DNA of 64,000 bases from JANNWF01 sp052390415 (lineage in GTDB: Bacteria; Pseudomonadota; Gammaproteobacteria; Xanthomonadales; Xanthomonadaceae). The DNA lies in NCBI GenBank assembly GCA_052390415.1, contig JBQTGY010000032.1:4824-68823 (forward strand), in the 5' to 3' direction. Of this stretch, positions 32,934 to 42,806 are shown one piece after another. A program made the position numbers and the translations under genes. The notes beneath the pieces were generated by a model. The model searched no databases and was not told the origin of the DNA. It saw only the letters and a list, made by a program, of their open reading frames with translations. The first letter of the stretch is position 1, and the number at the start of each line of letters is the position of its first letter.

Positions 32934-35314
32934 GAGTGAGACTCCTTGGGCACAGGGGGAGGAAACTGGGTAGCGGCAGCGACCGCTTCCAGGGGCAAGC
33001 GCTTCAACAACAGCGCGTTGACGGCGACGATCACCGAACTGCCGGACATCGACAGCGCGGCGATTTCGGGTGACAACACAAAGGGATAGAGCACGCCGGC
33101 GGCAAGCGGGAAGGCGAGGACGTTGTAGCCCACCGCCCACGCCAGGTTCTGGTGCATCTTGCGCAGCGTTCCGCGCGCAATCGTGATGGCCCGCACCACG
33201 TCGTAGGGGTCGCTGCGCATCAGCACCGTGTCGGCGCTCTCGATCGCCACGTCGGTGCCGGCGCCGATCGCAAAACCGACTTCCGCCTGCGTCAGGGCGG
33301 GCGCGTCGTTGACGCCATCGCCGACCATGCCGACTTTGAGGCCCTGCGTCTGCAGCTTCCGGACCTCGGCTGCCTTGTCGCCCGGGAGGACATCGGCCAG
33401 CACGATGTCGATGCCGAGGTCGGCGGCGACGCGCTCGGCGGTGGGACGGTTGTCGCCGGTAATCATGGCGACCTTGACGCCGCGGCGATGCAACTCGTCG
33501 ATGGTTGCCCGCGACGTCGGGCGAATCGCATCCGCGATGGCGATGACGCCGACCAGCCGACGATCCACGGCGACATAGATCACGGTGCGTCCGCCGCCCT
33601 TGAGTTGCTCGGCCTCGGCTTCGAGGTCGCCCAGCGGCACGCCCTCGGCGGTCATCAACAGCCGGTTACCCAAGTGGACCCAACGATCGCCCACGCGACC
33701 CTTCGCGCCCTGGCCGTCGACGTTGGTGTAATCGGTGGCGCGGTCGGCGACGCTGCCTGCGTGCTTGAGGATGGCTTGCGCCAGCGGATGCTCGGAGTGC
33801 GTCTCCACGGCCGCTGCAATGTCGATCAGCGCGGCCTCATCCCAGCCCGGCGCGGGCACCACCTGCACCACATCGGGTTGACCGAGGGTCAGGGTGCCGG
33901 TCTTGTCGAAAACCACAACGTCCAGGCGCGCGGTCTGTTCGATCGCTTCGGCGTGCTTGAACAGAATGCCGTGGCGGGCGCCGAGGCCGGTACCGATCAT
34001 GATCGCCATCGGCGTCGCCAGGCCCAGCGCGTCCGGGCAGGCGATAACGAAGACGGTGATGGTCAGGGTCAGCGCGAACAGCAGGGTTTGCCCAAACCAC
34101 CAGAACCAGACCGCAAAGGTCAGCAGGCCGATCACGATGGCGACCAACACCAGCCATTGCGATGCGCGATCGGCCAACAGTTGCGCGGGAGCCTTGGAGT
34201 TCTGCGCCTCCTGTACCAGCTTGATGATCTGCGCCAGCGCGGTATCGGCGCCCACCTTGGTCGCTCGGTAGGTGAACGCTCCGCTGCGGTTGATGCTGGC
34301 ACCCACCACCTTGTCGCCCGGCGCTTGCTTGACCGGCATCGATTCGCCGGTCAGCATCGACTCGTCGACCTGGGACTGGCCCTCCATCACCTCGCCGTCG
34401 ACCGGGATCTTCGCGCCTGGCCGCACCACCACCAGATCCCCGACCTGCACGTCGTCGGTCGCGATCTCCACGTCCTGATTGTTCCGCCTGACCACGGCCC
34501 GCGGAGGAGAAAGCTTGAGTAGCGCCTTCATCGCATCGGAAGCACCGGCGCGGGCACGCATCTCCAGCCAGTGGCCGAGCAGGATGAAAGTCAGCAAGAC
34601 CGAGGACGCTTCGTAGAAGTTGGGCCCTTCGAACAGAAACGTCGCGCCCAGACTGAAGCCATAGCCCGTGCCCACGCTGAGCAGGACCAGTACCGCCATG
34701 TCGAGCACGCCCCGTCGCAGCGAGCGTATCGCTGCGGCAAAGAACGGCCAGCCCGGATACAGGACTGCGCCGCTGGCCAGCAGCCACAACCAGACGTTCT
34801 CGGCCAGCCCAAATGGCGTCGGGGGCGGAGTCATCATGCCCATCGGAGACCAGATGAACAGTGGAACGGCGAAGATCAGCGCGATCACGAAGCGCCGCCG
34901 CATGTCACGGGCGGCAGCGTGCAGGTCGGCGCCGTGGTGCATGCCCTCGTGTGCGTCTGCACTCGCCTGGTGCGCGGAGTGCGCCGGCGGATGTCGGCCC
35001 TGCATTTCGCGTGTTGCCGGAACTGCCGGTCGATTGCTGCTGGGCTGCGCGTGGTGTGCGTGATCCTCGTGGCCTCGGTCAGCCTCTGGCCGGGCCGAGC
35101 GGCAGGCGAATCCGCAACTGCGGATGGCGGCGCTGATTTGCTCGGGGCGCACACCGTCGCGCGCATAGGTCACGCGCAACGTACCGGCCGCGAAATTGGC
35201 ATCGGCCGCCTTCACTCCGGGTAGTTTTGCGATGGTCGCGACCAGGGTGCGCGCGCAGCCTTCGGAGAGCATGTCGCCGATCGGCCAGATCCTGCTCGCC
35301 ACGGTCGCACTCAT
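32930..35314 (-). CDS. heavy-metal P1B-type ATPase with CPD membrane motif
   Basis: 794 residues. The N-terminus is HMA-like (residues 13-70), but the usual CxxC is reduced to SEGC (Cys20). A His-rich linker follows (HEDHAHHAQ, GMHHGADLH). Family motifs: LTGESMPV (actuator), the transmembrane metal motif C426-P427-D428 in place of CPC or CPH, the phosphorylated D470 in DKTGT, and MVGDGVNDAPAL. It would export a metal cation at the inner membrane using ATP. CPD is an uncommon variant, so Cu specificity should not be assumed. It overlaps both neighbours by 4 nt. Confidence 0.88.
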   Translation of the reverse strand: MSATVASRIWPIGDMLSEGCARTLVATIAKLPGVKAADANFAAGTLRVTYARDGVRPEQISAAIRSCGFACRSARPEADRGHEDHAHHAQPSSNRPAVPATREMQGRHPPAHSAHQASADAHEGMHHGADLHAAARDMRRRFVIALIFAVPLFIWSPMGMMTPPPTPFGLAENVWLWLLASGAVLYPGWPFFAAAIRSLRRGVLDMAVLVLLSVGTGYGFSLGATFLFEGPNFYEASSVLLTFILLGHWLEMRARAGASDAMKALLKLSPPRAVVRRNNQDVEIATDDVQVGDLVVVRPGAKIPVDGEVMEGQSQVDESMLTGESMPVKQAPGDKVVGASINRSGAFTYRATKVGADTALAQIIKLVQEAQNSKAPAQLLADRASQWLVLVAIVIGLLTFAVWFWWFGQTLLFALTLTITVFVIACPDALGLATPMAIMIGTGLGARHGILFKHAEAIEQTARLDVVVFDKTGTLTLGQPDVVQVVPAPGWDEAALIDIAAAVETHSEHPLAQAILKHAGSVADRATDYTNVDGQGAKGRVGDRWVHLGNRLLMTAEGVPLGDLEAEAEQLKGGGRTVIYVAVDRRLVGVIAIADAIRPTSRATIDELHRRGVKVAMITGDNRPTAERVAADLGIDIVLADVLPGDKAAEVRKLQTQGLKVGMVGDGVNDAPALTQAEVGFAIGAGTDVAIESADTVLMRSDPYDVVRAITIARGTLRKMHQNLAWAVGYNVLAFPLAAGVLYPFVLSPEIAALSMSGSSVIVAVNALLLKRLPLEAVAAATQFPPPVPKESHS

Positions 35315-35958
35315 CGGACGGGATCCATCACGCGGCGACCCGGCACGAAGCGCGGCACGCTGGCCATGTAGTGCCGGTACTCATCCCCGAATCGCGTCAG
35401 GCTGTCGCGCTCCTCGGCCTTGGCGAGGCGAGCGTAGACCCAAACAAGCACCGGATACATGGCCAGCGTGAGCAGGGTCGGCCACTGCAGCAGGAAGCCG
35501 GTCATGATCAGAAAGAAGCCGACGTACTGGGGGTGCCGGATGCGCGCATACGGGCCCTCGCGCGCCACCCGGCCCTCGCGCTGCGCACGGTAAAGCACCG
35601 GCCACGCCACCGAGAGCAACCAGAAGCCGCCGCCGATCAGGGCGAAGCTGGCGATATGGAACGGCCCGAAGTGCGGATTCATCCGCCAGCCGAACATCAT
35701 CTCGAAGATGTGGCCCGCGTCATGAGTGAGCCAGTCGACCTGCGGAAACTGCGACGAGAGCCAACCCGAGAGCAGGAACAACGTGAGCGGAAAGCCGTAC
35801 ATCTCGGCGAACAGAGCCACGATGAAGGCCGAGTACAGTCCGAAGCTGCGCCAGTCGCGGGCGTTCAGCGGTTTGTAGAAGCTCCAGGCGAAGAAGATGA
35901 AGAAGGCGGCGTTGAGGATCGCCAAGGTCCACAGGCCATAGCCGGGTATCGCGCTCAT
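35311..35958 (-). CDS. isoprenylcysteine carboxyl methyltransferase (ICMT)-like membrane protein
   Basis: 215 residues with about five hydrophobic segments. The C-terminal signature GPYARIRHPQYVGFFLIMTGFLLQWPTL, followed by RFGDEYRHYM, is that of the ICMT/PEMT-like membrane methyltransferases. These use SAM, but most bacterial members have no known substrate. It commonly occurs with DUF2933 and P-type ATPases in metal loci. It overlaps the ATPase start (ATGA) and is 3 nt after the DUF2933 gene. Family fairly clear; substrate unknown. Confidence 0.75.
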   Translation of the reverse strand: MSAIPGYGLWTLAILNAAFFIFFAWSFYKPLNARDWRSFGLYSAFIVALFAEMYGFPLTLFLLSGWLSSQFPQVDWLTHDAGHIFEMMFGWRMNPHFGPFHIASFALIGGGFWLLSVAWPVLYRAQREGRVAREGPYARIRHPQYVGFFLIMTGFLLQWPTLLTLAMYPVLVWVYARLAKAEERDSLTRFGDEYRHYMASVPRFVPGRRVMDPVR

Positions 35959-35961
35959 GGG

Positions 35962-36252
35962 TCAGCCCTCACGTGGAGCGTTGGCGGCATCCTTGCCGGT
36001 GGATGAGTCGTGACTGCCGTGACTGCCGTGACCGCGGTGCATGAACATATGGAGCAACGGACACGCCAGGATGATCAGATAGGGCAACCAACCAAGGCCA
36101 CCGAGCAGATGCGCCCGATGCTCGGTCCAAAGGAAATACGCGGCGATGGCAAGGAAGGCCCAGAAGACCCAACGCAACGACGATCGTTGCGGCGGTGTCG
36201 AAGGCGTCGACGTCATGCGGGAGTCGGAGTCGAGATCGGTGTGCGTGTGCAT
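35962..36252 (-). CDS. DUF2933 small membrane protein
   Basis: 96 residues from the ATG at 36252, with GGAGG 6 nt upstream; an in-frame upstream ATG lacks such a site. Hydrophobic segments are WVFWAFLAIAAYFLWTEH and LGWLPYLIILACPLLHMFMHRGHG, the second being the DUF2933 signature with conserved Cys and His. The end is His/Ser-rich (HGSHGSHDSS). Small CPxxHxxMH-like proteins of this kind accompany metal ATPase genes and may bind the metal. 17 nt after the MerR gene. Confidence 0.8.
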   Translation of the reverse strand: MHTHTDLDSDSRMTSTPSTPPQRSSLRWVFWAFLAIAAYFLWTEHRAHLLGGLGWLPYLIILACPLLHMFMHRGHGSHGSHDSSTGKDAANAPREG

Positions 36253-36269
36253 GGAATCCTCCGTCGGAA

Positions 36270-36794
36270 TCACTTAGCTAGTGGTTTGGCTCTGGACCGG
36301 CGCCGAGCAGCTGCGGGGCTCGCTTCGTCCGGCTCGGTTTCGATGAGGCGACATACATCGTCGCCGCTCGGGACATGGTCCGGGTGGCGGCGCCATCGGC
36401 GCGTGGCGCGGCTCATGCGCTCGAACATCTGCATCATTTCGGTCAACTGCTGGCCGATCAGCGGCAGTCGCGCATCGAGGATCTGCCGGACGCGTGGGCA
36501 CGGTGCCTGACCACGGTGCGCGTCATGGATGAAGCTGCGGATCTCGCTGAGGGAGAAGCCGAGCCGCTGTGCGCGGCGCACGAAGCGCAGCCGGGCATGC
36601 GCACTGCGATCGAACAGCCGATACCCGTTGGCGGCGACCTGGCTTGGTACCAACAGTCCTTCACGCAGGTAGTAGCGCACCGCATGCACGGTCTCGTCGG
36701 CGGCATCGGCCAGCTGACTCAAGGTCAGCAGTCCGGCTTCAGTGGGCCGCCGAGGCGCCGGGGATACCTTGAGGCCGGAATGCATACGCTTCAT
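36270..36794 (-). CDS. MerR-family regulator heading the stress/energy operon
   Basis: 174 residues. An N-terminal winged helix (LTLSQLADAADETVHAVRYYLREGLL, then GYRLFDRSAHARLRFVRRAQRLGFSLSEI) is joined to a dimer helix and a Cys-bearing effector end (Cys99 in APCPRVRQIL; Cys147 in DDVCRLIE). Cys99/Cys147 spacing differs from CueR, ZntR and MerR, so the inducer is not obvious; a metal or thiol signal is likely. The promoter just upstream has the MerR-type 19-bp spacer, so the protein probably controls its own gene and those after it. The 17-nt gap to DUF2933 supports one transcript. Confidence 0.85.
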   Translation of the reverse strand: MKRMHSGLKVSPAPRRPTEAGLLTLSQLADAADETVHAVRYYLREGLLVPSQVAANGYRLFDRSAHARLRFVRRAQRLGFSLSEIRSFIHDAHRGQAPCPRVRQILDARLPLIGQQLTEMMQMFERMSRATRRWRRHPDHVPSGDDVCRLIETEPDEASPAAARRRSRAKPLAK

Positions 36795-36800
36795 GCAAGC

Positions 36801-36831
36801 ACCGTAAACCTATGTGTTGCTCGCAGGTCAA
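36801..36831 (-). promoter_or_regulatory. MerR-type promoter with 19-bp spacer
   Basis: Reading on the minus strand, TTGACC (36826-36831) and TACGGT (36801-36806) are separated by exactly 19 bp, the over-long spacer that MerR-family activators correct by DNA distortion. ACCT and AGGT form the outer dyad within the spacer. The -10 ends 6 nt before the regulator ATG at 36794, so the mRNA would start at or next to the start codon. Confidence 0.7.
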
Positions 36832-36987
36832 GCTGCAGAACCATGCGACGGTTGAGGTCGCATGCAACGCGCGTCGCGTTGTCTGCCTTGAGCTACGGCG
36901 GAACGATCTGGCCGCTGCGCGAAAGGAAGATGCTCGCGCAGGGTTCGGGAGACGGGCGACAGCGCGCCCGCTGCACTGGCAGCGCGA

Positions 36988-37392
36988 CTAGATCAGCAAC
37001 AGCGGCGTGGGATGGGCAGTAGGCCCGTGCCGCTTCTCGAAGGGTTCGCGGAAGCAGCGAGCGATGATCGGCTGTGCGCCGGAAGCACCCATGCGCGGAA
37101 ACGGCATGCCAGTCGGCAACGCCAAAAGCGGGGGTACGCGAGAACTTTCGTGACTCTGGTCGCCCTGGCTGCAGTGCGCTGCGCAGACCGCAACATCCGC
37201 GTCAGGTGCCGCGCGCTCGGCAGGGTCGTGACACCCGAGCTTTTGCTCGGCCGCCGCCGGCGGCGTGCCCAAACTGGACAGTGCGTGCATGCAAAGCCCG
37301 TGACCGGCAATGGCCACCTGCGTCCATAGCATCCCGAACAGCGCCAGCATGGCGATGCGGGAGTGCGAACGGCGGTGCAAAGAACGGCCCAT
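36988..37392 (-). CDS. small exported Cys-containing protein (paralogue of 14975-15370)
   Basis: 134 residues from the ATG at 37392. A signal-like segment (IAMLALFGMLWTQVAIAGHG) is followed by a middle part with several Cys (GLCMHAL, LGCHDPAE, VCAAHCSQGDQSHESS) and an end FEKRHGPTAHPTPLLLI. It has the same architecture and the same CxxHCxQGD motif as the protein at 14975, and the same FNR-promoter spacing. It lies 193 nt upstream of the MerR start. Unknown family; perhaps a periplasmic metal or redox protein. Confidence 0.65.
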   Translation of the reverse strand: MGRSLHRRSHSRIAMLALFGMLWTQVAIAGHGLCMHALSSLGTPPAAAEQKLGCHDPAERAAPDADVAVCAAHCSQGDQSHESSRVPPLLALPTGMPFPRMGASGAQPIIARCFREPFEKRHGPTAHPTPLLLI

Positions 37393-37398
37393 AAAACA

Positions 37399-37440
37399 AC
37401 CATACGCCGATCGCAATGCTGGTTAATTGATTCAGATCAA
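37399..37440 (-). promoter_or_regulatory. class II FNR/ANR-type promoter
   Basis: A perfect TTGAT-N4-ATCAA box (37427-37440) is followed, 22 nt on, by TATGGT (37399-37404). The -10 ends 6 nt before the ATG at 37392. This is the same geometry as at 15378-15419, and again implies an almost leaderless mRNA. The box overlaps the last codons and the TGA of the upstream membrane-protein gene. Confidence 0.75.
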
Positions 37441-37961
37441 TCGGCCGACGAACTTCTCGGATCATGGTCGCAATCCGCAGCGGTGCGCAGCGCCTCCAAT
37501 GTGTGGCCCATTCTTCGACGCAGGATCAGCAGTGCGAGGGTAGGAACGAAAATCCACTGCAGCACGGGGCTCAGCCCCAGGCCAAGCAGAGGAAGCGTCG
37601 GCATCAGATCGCTATAGGCCCAGCGTGCGAGCCATTCGGTGCTTGCCCATTCGAATGCCGCCGTCACCATCAGCCCAGCAGCCACGATCAGGACCGAGAG
37701 CGGCAGAACGCGTCGCAGAGGGCTCACCACCGCGGCCAAGGCCAGACTCGCGAAACTTGCTGCGAGCGCGATGCCCGCGTCACCCAGCGTGCAGTGTGCG
37801 GCCGCCCGCAGACTGCCCGCGACGCCTTGTTCATTCCAGATTGTGTAGAGCGGCAACTGTGCCACTTCCCAGATGGCAAACATGGGCAGTGTCACCGCCA
37901 CGTACCACAGCACGAATGTCAGGCGGATGTGGATCCGTCGGAGCCATGCTGGTCGTTCCAT
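37437..37961 (-). CDS. hypothetical membrane protein (paralogue of 22991-23509)
   Basis: 174 residues with about five hydrophobic segments. WEVAQLPLYTIWN, AHCTLGD, AFEWASTEWL and WAYSDLMPTLPLLGLGLSPVLQW align with the protein at 22991. The C-terminal tail (DCDHDPRSSSAD) differs. It lies just upstream of the small exported Cys protein, and its stop codon is part of that gene's FNR box. Function unknown; the two families travel together here, though at the other locus the membrane protein sits 8 kb from the Cys protein. Confidence 0.7.
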   Translation of the reverse strand: MERPAWLRRIHIRLTFVLWYVAVTLPMFAIWEVAQLPLYTIWNEQGVAGSLRAAAHCTLGDAGIALAASFASLALAAVVSPLRRVLPLSVLIVAAGLMVTAAFEWASTEWLARWAYSDLMPTLPLLGLGLSPVLQWIFVPTLALLILRRRMGHTLEALRTAADCDHDPRSSSAD

Positions 37962-38171
37962 TTCTGCTGCCTCCTGATGGACATGACATGAGCACGATCA
38001 CCTCGGTCGAGTCCTTCGCCGTGTACGTGCGCTCTCACGGTGCCCGAGGTTGACGGCTCGTGCTAGCCGCGGGCCGGCGATGTGACGTCACGCCCAGCCG
38101 GCTTCCGCCCGCGGCTGCAAGCGTGTGACCGGAGTCTTCGCCTGTCCCAAATCGTTCGTAAGCATCAGGGC

Positions 38172-38202
38172 TTGACTCCGGACCCAGGTCCATACTTCAG
38201 AC
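38172..38202 (+). promoter_or_regulatory. MerR/CueR-type promoter of the copA operon
   Basis: TTGACT (38172-38177) is followed by a spacer holding the perfect inverted repeat GGACC-CA-GGTCC (38180-38191). A 19-bp spacer places the -10 at 38197 (TCAGAC, weak). Its place 25 nt upstream of the CueR-like gene suits an autoregulated regulator-ATPase operon. Confidence 0.55.
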
Positions 38203-38226
38203 TGGCTCCCCCAATGGAGAACGGGC

Positions 38227-38627
38227 ATGTCCAGTTTGAGCATCGGCCAGCTTGCCAAACAGGCTGGCGTCGCCATCGACACGGTGCGCTACTACGAGCG
38301 TAACGCCTTGCTGCCACCCGCCGGGCGCTTGGCCTCCGGCTATCGCCGCTATGGCACGACCGAACTGAAGCGACTGCGCTTCATTCGGCGTTCCAAGGCC
38401 TTGGGATTCTCGCTGGATGACGTGCGCGAACTGCTTGCGTTGAGCGATGAGCACGACATCGCCAAAGTCAAGCGCGCGGCCGAGCGCAAGCTCGGCGATA
38501 TCGCCCAGCGCATCGAAGAACTCGAACGCATCCGCGCTGGCCTCAACACCCTCGTCGCCGCTTGTCCAGGGCATGGACGTGCCGAGGCCTGCCCGATCCT
38601 TAACGCCCTCACACTGGAGCAAGCACC

Positions 38628-38631
<4 letters not shown>
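38227..38631 (+). CDS. cueR: CueR-like MerR-family metal regulator
   Basis: 134 residues. A winged-helix N-terminus (LSIGQLAKQAGVAIDTVRYYERNALL) is followed by a long dimer helix and a C-terminal metal loop ACPGHGRAEACPIL (Cys113, Cys122), one residue longer than the Cu(I) loop of E. coli CueR (ACPGDDSADCPII). The Ser of CueR that marks monovalent-metal sensing is not clearly kept (Asp77-Ile78 in that region), so specificity is likely but not certain for Cu(I)/Ag(I). It overlaps the CopA ATPase by ATGA, an unusual same-strand arrangement that makes the regulator and pump one transcript. Confidence 0.85.
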
Positions 38632-41057
<2,426 letters not shown>

Positions 41058-41059
41058 AC

Positions 41060-41809
41060 GTGTCCACGCCGCCGACGAGCCCCTGGACCGGGCGTATCGC
41101 GCTCGGCCCAGGCTGGGCCGTGTTCACGGGACACGCCGGCGACAATCGCGTGCACCGCCATCCGGCCCTGCAGCTCGCCCTGGGTGAAGGGCAAGCCGTA
41201 CGTGTCGAAATCGAAGGTCGCCTGGTGGAAGCTCCGGGCGTCCTGATCGGACCGGATGTCGCCCATCATCTGCATCCAGGCGGGGTCTGGCTGCTCTATG
41301 TGGAGCGAACCTCCGTGGCAGGACGCCGCCTTGCCGCCACCTGCGAAGCAGGCGCCGGTCGGCTGTCGGATGACGAATGCGCCCAGCTGCGAGCGCTTTG
41401 GATGTCGCCCGGCGAGGGGTCAGAGCGGATCGATGCGCTAGTTGACGCGCTGTCGACAGCGCCGACGTCACCACGGCCCGAGTCGGCCTCCACGCGTCGG
41501 GTGCGCGAGGTCATCAGCGCGTTGCCGCAACGATCGCCTCTAGGGTGGACGCTGAACGCGATGGCCGCCGAGGCCGCCTTGTCGCCCAGCCGCTTCGCCC
41601 ACGCATTTCGTGACCAGGCCGGCATGGCCGTCCGTCCCTACCTGCGCTGGTTGCGCTTGGCGCGCGCACTGCAGGCGGCCGCCCTCGGCCTGTCGCTGAC
41701 CGATGCGGCACATGAGGCCGGCTTCGCCGATGCGGCGCATTTCACCCGCACCATGCGCCGTCATTTTGGCGTAACCCCCGGCAACGTGCTGCGTTCCTTA
41801 CGGGGCTGA
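41060..41809 (+). CDS. AraC-family transcriptional regulator
   Basis: 249 residues from a GTG at 41060; a TTG at 41054 that overlaps the copA stop is an alternative, and the frame is also open further back inside copA. The N-terminal cupin-like part (FTGHAGDNRVHRHPALQLALGEG, with His pair) may sense a ligand. The C-terminal double HTH is clear: WTLNAMAAEAALSPSRFAHAFRDQAGMAVRPYLRWLRLARAL and LSLTDAAHEAGFADAAHFTRTMRRHFGVTPG. It starts at the end of copA and may control the desaturase-like gene that follows. Target unknown. Confidence 0.8.
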   Translation: MSTPPTSPWTGRIALGPGWAVFTGHAGDNRVHRHPALQLALGEGQAVRVEIEGRLVEAPGVLIGPDVAHHLHPGGVWLLYVERTSVAGRRLAATCEAGAGRLSDDECAQLRALWMSPGEGSERIDALVDALSTAPTSPRPESASTRRVREVISALPQRSPLGWTLNAMAAEAALSPSRFAHAFRDQAGMAVRPYLRWLRLARALQAAALGLSLTDAAHEAGFADAAHFTRTMRRHFGVTPGNVLRSLRG

Positions 41810-41890
41810 GCGAGCGAAGCCAGCCAATACGTTCAAGCCCTCGGCAGTCCATGCGCGCGACACTGCGTGCATCGATTCTGAGGACCTCGC

Positions 41891-42757
41891 ATGCGACTGA
41901 ACACACTGCTGCGCTACGGCGCCTATCCGGTGATCTTGGGCGGCGTCGCGACGTTCGTGCTGATCTGGGCGACGCTGGGCGGGGCGCCGTGGCCGTCCTA
42001 CTTGCTCGTTGCCGTGATGGGACTGATCGCGGTCGCCGCACTCGAACGCATTCAGCCGTTCCAGGTGGACTGGAACCAGGACCACCACGACACGCTCACT
42101 GACGCCATCCACGTGCTGGTGAACCTGGTCCTGATGGCGGGCACTGCGTATGGCCTGCACTTGGTGATTGGTCGCGTGCCAACCACGGCGCTGTGGCCGG
42201 CGACCTGGCCGATCGCGCTGCAGGTGCTGCTCGCCGGCGCCATCATCGATCTCGGTCTGTACGCGATGCATCGACTTAGCCATCGGGTTCCCTGGCTATG
42301 GCGGTTGCACGCCATTCACCACAGCGCCGAGCGGCTGTACTGGATGAACGGCGATCGTCGGCATCCGCTGAGCGCACTGCTGCTCGCTGGTCCAGGCCTT
42401 GTCGCTGCGGTGCTGCTCGGGGCATCGGTGGCCGTGATCAGCGCCTGGCTCACGCTGTTGACCGTCCACCTCGCGTTCCAGCACGCTAACCTCGACTACT
42501 CATTGGGGCCGTTGCGTCGCTGGATCGGCGGTGCAGAACTGCATCGCTGGCACCATCGCCGTCACTACGCGGATGCGCAGGTCAACTTCGGCGAATTCTG
42601 GCTGGTGTGGGACTGGGCGTTTGGTACGCGCTTCGATCAGCCCAGCCCTGTGGGCGCGGACGACGTGGGGCTGGAGGATGCGCGATTCCCGACCTCCTAC
42701 GTTGGTCAGCTGCGTTGGCCGTTTGGCGCCGACGCGGCAACACGCGCCCGTGTTTGA
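41891..42757 (+). CDS. sterol-desaturase/fatty-acid-hydroxylase superfamily membrane protein
   Basis: 288 residues with several hydrophobic segments and the His-box set of the di-iron membrane hydroxylases: HRLSHR (near residue 123), HAIHHS (near 138), and HRWHHRRHYADAQVNFGEFWLVWDW (near 215). It would hydroxylate or desaturate a lipid using O2; the substrate is unknown. It begins 81 nt after the AraC gene and is convergent with merA. The His boxes are complete, so the protein should be active. Confidence 0.85.
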   Translation: MRLNTLLRYGAYPVILGGVATFVLIWATLGGAPWPSYLLVAVMGLIAVAALERIQPFQVDWNQDHHDTLTDAIHVLVNLVLMAGTAYGLHLVIGRVPTTALWPATWPIALQVLLAGAIIDLGLYAMHRLSHRVPWLWRLHAIHHSAERLYWMNGDRRHPLSALLLAGPGLVAAVLLGASVAVISAWLTLLTVHLAFQHANLDYSLGPLRRWIGGAELHRWHHRRHYADAQVNFGEFWLVWDWAFGTRFDQPSPVGADDVGLEDARFPTSYVGQLRWPFGADAATRARV

Positions 42758-42806
42758 GCAAGCGCGCAAGCTTCGCCAGCACGGCATCTGGGTCCACGTG
42801 GTCTGA

